Shown: piece after piece, positions 5,076 through 8,530 of the stretch | Layout of the letters: the number at the start of each line of letters is the position of its first letter | How positions within the stretch are numbered: position 1 is the first letter of the stretch | Assembly (NCBI GenBank): GCA_023404715.1 | Contig: JAEYAR010000043.1 | Location: 1 to 8,530, forward strand | Reading direction: 5' to 3' | Length of the DNA: 8,530 nt | From: Bacillota bacterium | GTDB lineage: Bacteria; Bacillota; Clostridia; Christensenellales; Aristaeellaceae | Translations under genes and position numbers: made by a program | The notes under the pieces: model-generated | Databases searched by the model: none | What the model saw: the letters and a program-made list of their open reading frames with translations, nothing else | Told to the model about the DNA's origin: nothing

Positions 5076-6200
5076 TTACTTTCCGAAGTAGCGCTTCAGC
5101 AGGCCCTCGAACGCCCTGCCGTGGCGGGCCTCGTCGCGCGCCATCTCATGCACGGTGTCGTGGATGGCGTCCAGGCCCAACGCCTTCGCCTTCTTGGCCA
5201 GCTCCGTCTTGCCCAGCGTCGCGCCGTTCTCGGCCTCTACGCGGACGGTGAGGTTCTCCTTGGTGGAGTCGGTCACGACCTCGCCCAGCAGCTCGGCGAA
5301 CTTCGCCGCATGCTCGGCCTCTTCAAAGGCGGCTTTCTCCCAGTACAGGCCGATTTCCGGATAGCCCTCGCGATGCGCTACGCGGGCCATCGCCAGGTAC
5401 ATGCCCACCTCGGTGCACTCGCCCACGAAGTTGGCGCGCAGGCCTTCCTTGATTTCCTCGTCCACATCCTTGGCCACGCCGACCACATGCTCGGAGGCCC
5501 AAACCTTGTCGCCAGCCTGCTCGACGAACTTGGCGCCGGGCACGCCGCAGACGGGGCACTTCTCGGGCGGGCAATCGCCCTCGTGTACATAACCGCAAAC
5601 CGGGCAAACAAACTTTTTCATGATCTTTTCCTCCTCGATTTTTGCTTCTTGTATATTGAGTGATTCTCTCACAGGGAGACTGTCTTGCGCCGTTTCCGGC
5701 GGTACGTAGGTCGTCGCGTTCTTGGGCGTCTTGCCCTTTACGACCTTATGGTAATAATCGTAGGTCATGACCTCGCCGCCAGCGCCCATTTGGGCCGTAT
5801 CGGTGGAGAGGAAGTACAGCGTGTGAGTCGACAGCTCGTGGCGGCCGATGACCGTGCCCGTCACATAGCTGACCGCTTTTCTCAAAACCGGCAGGCCGTC
5901 TTCCATCGCATAGGGAATGGCGGCGAACTTGTCGACGTCGCGTCCGGATCTAAAGCCTAGGGTGCCGATCGTCAGGGGCGCTTCATCCCGTGCGATGACG
6001 CTGATCGCCAGCCGCCCCGTCTGCTCGATGGCGCTATGGGTATGGTTGTCGCGGTTCATGCTGACGGCCAGCACGGGCGGCTCGGCCGTCACCTGAAAGC
6101 ATGTGTTGACGATGCAGCCGACGGGCCGCTGCCCCTCCAGCGATGTGACGGCGTAAAGGCCGTAGGACATCTGGTTGAGGGCGTTGAAATCCAATGACAC
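5076..6200 (-). CDS. Flavin reductase-reverse rubrerythrin fusion protein
   Basis: A 374-aa frame with two complete modules. Residues 1-168 are an FMN-binding flavin reductase domain like that of clostridial high-molecular-weight rubredoxin (MSYGLYAVTSLEGQRPVGCIVNT near the start; GTLGFRSGRDVDKFA at 79-93; YYHKVVKGKTPKNATTYV at 149-166). Residues 169-193 are a linker. Residues 194-374 are a full reverse rubrerythrin: an N-terminal rubredoxin-type FeCys4 site (C199, C202, C215, C218), then a four-helix diiron domain with EEAEH and DEARH metal motifs. Known relatives use NAD(P)H-derived electrons to reduce peroxide and protect anaerobes. In the usual high-molecular-weight rubredoxin a rubredoxin follows the flavin domain; here the rubrerythrin occupies that place. 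The start is GTG with GGAGGTGG 8 nt upstream, just after the PerR-like gene. An internal start at 5621 could also yield free 181-aa rubrerythrin. Confidence 0.88.
   Translation of the reverse strand: MSLDFNALNQMSYGLYAVTSLEGQRPVGCIVNTCFQVTAEPPVLAVSMNRDNHTHSAIEQTGRLAISVIARDEAPLTIGTLGFRSGRDVDKFAAIPYAMEDGLPVLRKAVSYVTGTVIGRHELSTHTLYFLSTDTAQMGAGGEVMTYDYYHKVVKGKTPKNATTYVPPETAQDSLPVRESLNIQEAKIEEEKIMKKFVCPVCGYVHEGDCPPEKCPVCGVPGAKFVEQAGDKVWASEHVVGVAKDVDEEIKEGLRANFVGECTEVGMYLAMARVAHREGYPEIGLYWEKAAFEEAEHAAKFAELLGEVVTDSTKENLTVRVEAENGATLGKTELAKKAKALGLDAIHDTVHEMARDEARHGRAFEGLLKRYFGK
5619..5636 (-). promoter_or_regulatory. Internal ribosome binding site and ATG inside the fusion frame
   Basis: GAGGAGG (5636-5630) lies 8 nt before an in-frame ATG (5621-5619). 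This is as good a translation start as any in the window. The same bases code Glu189-Glu190-Glu191 of the linker. Starting here gives MKKFVCPVCGY..., 181 aa, the normal length and start of a stand-alone reverse rubrerythrin. This suggests either two products from one frame or a recent loss of the stop codon between two genes. Confidence 0.75.
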
Positions 6201-6218
6201 AGGAAACCACCTCCGAAA

Positions 6219-6605
6219 TTATTGCTGCTCGTTTTTTTCCCGCTGGATACAGTCCGCGCACAGCCCGGAGGAGTTGACCTCCACGCGGTCCGTCCTGTGC
6301 CCCGACAGCGCGTTCATCTCACGCACCACGCCGGTCACGTCGCAGGCGACGTCGTAGATCCTGCGGCACCGCTCGCAGACGAAATGAATGTGATTGTCGC
6401 GCACGTACTCGTAATACGCGCTGCGCTGTCCCAGGTTCAGGCGTTTGATCTGCCCCATACGCTCCAATTGATCCAGGTTGCGATACACCGTGGCCTGGCC
6501 GATCTCCGGCAAGCGCCGGACGATCTCATCCGCCGTCATGTGCACCCGCTCAGAGCTGAGCGTGGAGAGCACCTGGCGGCCTTGTTTACTGATACGCTCG
6601 CTCAT
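6219..6605 (-). CDS. perR: Fur-family transcriptional regulator, PerR-like peroxide sensor
   Basis: A 128-aa Fur-family repressor. The winged helix covers about 1-68 (TADEIVRRL, then recognition helix QATVYRNLDQLERMG at 37-51). Two CxxC pairs (C77/C80 and C116/C119) form the structural zinc site. Candidate regulatory metal ligands by comparison with B. subtilis PerR are His22 (H37), Glu66 (D85), His72 and His74 (H91, H93) and Asp85 (D104). Asp at the D104 position favours PerR over Fur; Glu at 66 departs from the PerR set. It is shorter at the N-terminus than most relatives (usually 135-150 aa). The ATG is preceded by AGGTGG at 6 nt. The frame is open upstream to 6752, but that would cross the promoter. 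Co-transcription with a rubrerythrin fusion 18 nt downstream, and a Fur-type palindrome on its own promoter, point to peroxide sensing and autoregulation. A Fur or Zur role is not excluded. Confidence 0.85.
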   Translation of the reverse strand: MSERISKQGRQVLSTLSSERVHMTADEIVRRLPEIGQATVYRNLDQLERMGQIKRLNLGQRSAYYEYVRDNHIHFVCERCRRIYDVACDVTGVVREMNALSGHRTDRVEVNSSGLCADCIQREKNEQQ

Positions 6606-6644
6606 CGCTCGCCACCTCTCATCGATTTCGAATGTGATATCCTT

Positions 6645-6657
6645 TATCATTATGATA
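6645..6657. promoter_or_regulatory. PerR/Fur-type operator on the -10
   Basis: TATCAT-T-ATGATA is a perfect 6-1-6 palindrome, the core of the 7-1-7 box recognised by PerR and Fur in Firmicutes. One arm is the -10 hexamer itself, so a bound dimer would exclude RNA polymerase. This predicts autorepression of the PerR-like gene and the rubrerythrin fusion, relieved by peroxide (PerR) or metal loss (Fur). Confidence 0.75.
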
Positions 6658-6680
6658 GCACTGATCCCCTTCATCGTCAA
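6652..6680 (-). promoter_or_regulatory. Sigma-A promoter of the perR-rubrerythrin operon
   Basis: Minus-strand TTGACG (6680-6675) and TATCAT (6657-6652) are 17 nt apart. Transcription should start near 6645, leaving a leader of about 40 nt before the ATG at 6605. The fit is close to consensus at both boxes. Confidence 0.82.
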
Positions 6681-6694
6681 GAGGTTTTCGAAAA

Positions 6695-6710
6695 AATAAT
6701 GAGAATTATT
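6695..6710. promoter_or_regulatory. Second Fur-like inverted repeat upstream of the -35
   Basis: AATAAT-N4-ATTATT, with GAGA in the middle, resembles Fur-type boxes of the AATGAGAATTATT kind. It lies 15 bp upstream of the -35, in an A/T-rich stretch that could also serve as an UP element. It may be a second regulator site, or a site shared with an iron regulator. It is weaker than the palindrome on the -10. Confidence 0.4.
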
Positions 6711-6775
6711 CCGAATTTGCACTCCGCCCACGCTGCTTGTGAACCAATACATCTCTAATATATGCAGAGCGAAAC

Positions 6776-6803
6776 AAAAAAATCCTCTCTTTCAAGCGGG
6801 AGG
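6776..6803 (-). terminator. Possible weak terminator after the Cof-type HAD gene
   Basis: Arms at 6784-6789 and 6798-6803 can pair imperfectly, and on the minus strand the structure runs directly into seven T (6782-6776). On the minus strand one pair is mismatched; on the plus strand it is a G-U pair. Placement between the HAD stop codon (6831) and the next promoter (6680) fits a terminator, but the stem is poor. Confidence 0.4.
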
Positions 6804-6830
6804 CGGTCTTTTCACCGGCACCGGCATGCG

Positions 6831-7625
6831 TCAAATAAGACCGTAGTGCAAAAGCGCGCTATAGACGCCGTTTTCCATCACAGGAAGGGTATGGTATGCG
6901 CAAAACGGCAGGATCTCCGGCGCGCAGTCGCCCATGGCGATGCTGCCGGGCACATGGCGCAGCATCGGCAGGTCGTTGGCGCTGTCGCCCAGCGCGTAGC
7001 AGTCTTCGAGCTGGATGCCCAGGCGGCCGCACAGCAGGTCGATCCCCGTCGCCTTCGAGTGCCCGAGGGGCACGATCTCCCCCATGCCGCCGCCGCGGTC
7101 GATTAACGTAAAGCGCCCCGCCAGCAGGCGCTGAAGCCCTTCCACGTCGCTCTCTGGATGCCGGTAGATAAAAAACTTGTCGAATGTGTGGGACAGGTCG
7201 CTTTCCTCAAACCATGCGCTGATGCCCGTTTCGCCAAACACATTGTGCAGGCGCTCGAGCTCGTCAAAGCGGACGCAGGGCTCGGGATCGAAGTATATGC
7301 CCCGGCTGCCCTCAAAAAAGACGCTGATCCGAAGCTGCCGCAGCGCCCGAACGATCTGCACGCACTCCTCGTGCCCGAGCTCGAACGCGTAGAGCTTCTC
7401 CCCGTACAGTTCAACCCACGTGCCGCAGCCGCACACGAAGCCGTCAAAGCCGAGGCCGCGGATTTCGCCGTCTATGTTGCAGATCGTCCGTCCTGTGTTG
7501 ACGAACAGCAGGTTTCCTTTCTCTTGCGCCATGCGCAGGGCGCGGCGCGCGCTATCCGGCACGGTTTGGGTCTTTTCGTCGAGCAGCGTGCCGTCGATAT
7601 CGAAAAAAATCATCTTGGGTTTCAT
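6831..7625 (-). CDS. Cof-type HAD-IIB family hydrolase
   Basis: A 264-aa cytoplasmic phosphatase of the Cof/YidA type, a group that dephosphorylates sugar phosphates and cofactors such as FMN or pyridoxal phosphate with broad specificity. All four motifs are present: FFDIDGTLLD (Asp9 nucleophile, Asp11), NTGR (Thr44), Lys191 in HSKATGIDLL, and GDSANDLPML (Asp214, Asp218). The C2B cap lies between about 85 and 185. Length is normal for the family. GAGGA lies 6 nt before the ATG. It starts 60 nt after the galactose-binding protein gene, with neither a terminator nor a clear promoter between, so co-transcription is likely and a sugar-phosphate substrate is reasonable, though not proven. Confidence 0.9.
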   Translation of the reverse strand: MKPKMIFFDIDGTLLDEKTQTVPDSARRALRMAQEKGNLLFVNTGRTICNIDGEIRGLGFDGFVCGCGTWVELYGEKLYAFELGHEECVQIVRALRQLRISVFFEGSRGIYFDPEPCVRFDELERLHNVFGETGISAWFEESDLSHTFDKFFIYRHPESDVEGLQRLLAGRFTLIDRGGGMGEIVPLGHSKATGIDLLCGRLGIQLEDCYALGDSANDLPMLRHVPGSIAMGDCAPEILPFCAYHTLPVMENGVYSALLHYGLI

Positions 7626-7685
7626 GTCGTTCCTCGCTTTGGCAATCTATAGGGACGCCGTTCCTCTCTCGCAGCGCAGGGCCGT

Positions 7686-8530
7686 CTATTCCTCCGCGAT
7701 GACGTCCTCCCTTGTGACCGTTTGATAAGGAATCCAGACATACCGGTCGTCTTCGACGGGGTATGCGTACGTTTGCCCGCTCACCGCCTCACCCTGCGCC
7801 AGCAGCACCGCGAGCTGCAACGCGGCCTTCGCCTGGTTGACGTCGTCGTTGAAGACCGTGCCCAGCAAAGACCCCTGGCGCAGCGCCTCCTTGGCGGGCG
7901 CCGTCGCGTCGACCCCGACCACGGGCATAAAGCGCCCCTCCGTAAAGTAGCCTGCGGCCTTGAGCGCGTCGATCGCGCCCAGGGCCATGTCGTCGTTATT
8001 GGCGATGACGCACTCGATCCGGTCGCCAAACGCGGCCAGGAAGCCGGACATCTTGTCCTGCGCCAAAAGCCTTTGCCACTTGCCGGTATCCTCCTGTAGC
8101 TTCTCCAGTTGAAAGCCCGCATCCTGCAGGGGCTTGAGCGCATATTGGCTGCGCAGCTCCGCGTCCTGATGCCCGGGCTCTCCCTTGAGCAGGACGTATT
8201 GCACGATGCCGTCCCCGTTCTTGTCCGCCTCCGGATGTTCGCGGAAGTACTGCGCCATGATCTCCCCGGAGAGCTGCCCGCTCTGCGTCGCGCTCGCGCC
8301 TACATAGTAGGCCCTGTCGTAGATTTGGATGTCCTCCAAAAGCGGCTCCCTGTTGATGAAGACCACCGGCACGCCCCGCGCTTTCGCCTTTTCGATCAGA
8401 TAGCCCGCCGCGGTGCGGTCTACGGGGTTGAGGATCATGGCCTCGACGCCGGATGAAAGCATCTGTTCGACCTGGTCGTTTTGCAGGTTTTGATCGTTTT
8501 TGCTATCGTAGACGGTCAAATCAGCCATGC
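7686..8530 (-). CDS. mglB: Galactose/glucose-binding ABC transporter protein MglB-like (5' end outside window)
   Basis: The 3' 281 codons of a periplasmic-binding-protein type 1 gene. The signal peptide and the first beta strands (roughly 50-60 residues) lie beyond 8530, and the ATG at 8528 is internal. Counted from that Met, the sequence follows E. coli MglB closely: FINREP with Asn59, KGEPGHQDAELR with His120, Asp122 and Arg126, DTGKW with Trp151, VIANNDDMALGA, GVDA with Asp207 and FNDDVNQ with Asn227. These match the residues that hold D-galactose or D-glucose in MglB. The EF-hand-like calcium loop is also kept (DKNGDGIVQ at 102-110, with Glu172). It captures the sugar outside the membrane and hands it to an MglAC-type importer, or to a sensor kinase. 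Unusually, the importer's ATPase and permease genes do not follow it; they may precede it outside the window. Confidence 0.93.
   Translation of the reverse strand, partial: MADLTVYDSKNDQNLQNDQVEQMLSSGVEAMILNPVDRTAAGYLIEKAKARGVPVVFINREPLLEDIQIYDRAYYVGASATQSGQLSGEIMAQYFREHPEADKNGDGIVQYVLLKGEPGHQDAELRSQYALKPLQDAGFQLEKLQEDTGKWQRLLAQDKMSGFLAAFGDRIECVIANNDDMALGAIDALKAAGYFTEGRFMPVVGVDATAPAKEALRQGSLLGTVFNDDVNQAKAALQLAVLLAQGEAVSGQTYAYPVEDDRYVWIPYQTVTREDVIAEE

Noticed and set aside
6606..6752. N-terminal extension of the PerR-like protein to an ATG at 6752
   Set aside because: The added 49 residues cross the -35, -10 and operator and do not fit the Fur family. The ATG at 6605 has a good SD and follows the promoter.
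6222..6758. Open frame of 178 codons on the plus strand opposite the PerR-like gene
   Set aside because: It shows the composition of a shadow frame and would run through the mapped promoter and operator. The minus-strand protein has clear Fur-family motifs.

Overview
The window is about 8.5 kb of GC-rich DNA. All nine protein genes I can support lie on the minus strand, so transcription runs from high to low coordinates. Sigma-A-type promoters, strong GGAGG ribosome binding sites, hairpin/U-tract terminators, a reverse rubrerythrin, a PerR/Fur regulator and stalk-domain/Pro-Thr-rich exported proteins together suggest a high-GC anaerobic Firmicute (Clostridia, perhaps a gut lineage). This is inferred from gene content; nothing here fixes a genus. 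There are no rRNA, tRNA, CRISPR, phage or insertion-sequence features.

Reading in the direction of transcription: (1) 8530-6831 holds the 3' part of a galactose/glucose-binding MglB-type lipoprotein or exported protein, then a Cof-type HAD phosphatase. (2) 6710-5033 is a peroxide-stress unit: a PerR-like Fur protein, with a 13-bp palindrome lying on the -10 of its own promoter, is followed 18 nt later by one reading frame that joins a flavin reductase domain to a complete reverse rubrerythrin. The unit ends in a strong terminator. (3) 4944-4070 is a single XRE-type regulator with a GyrI-like ligand-binding domain, its own promoter and a long hairpin. (4) 4069-3777 has no convincing gene. (5) 3776-960 contains a DlgD/YiaK-like 2,3-diketo-L-gulonate reductase, a YihX-like HAD phosphatase and an exported peptidoglycan-binding/stalk-domain protein. 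No terminator is visible between these three, and a clear one follows the last. (6) 934-66 is a polar amino acid-binding protein (SBP family 3) driven by a near-consensus promoter.

The most interesting locus is the flavin reductase-rubrerythrin frame. The rubrerythrin half begins with its own ATG, preceded at ideal spacing by a perfect GAGGAGG that is itself translated as Glu-Glu-Glu in the linker. The locus could therefore make both a fused, self-contained electron-transfer peroxidase and free rubrerythrin, under control of the adjacent peroxide sensor.
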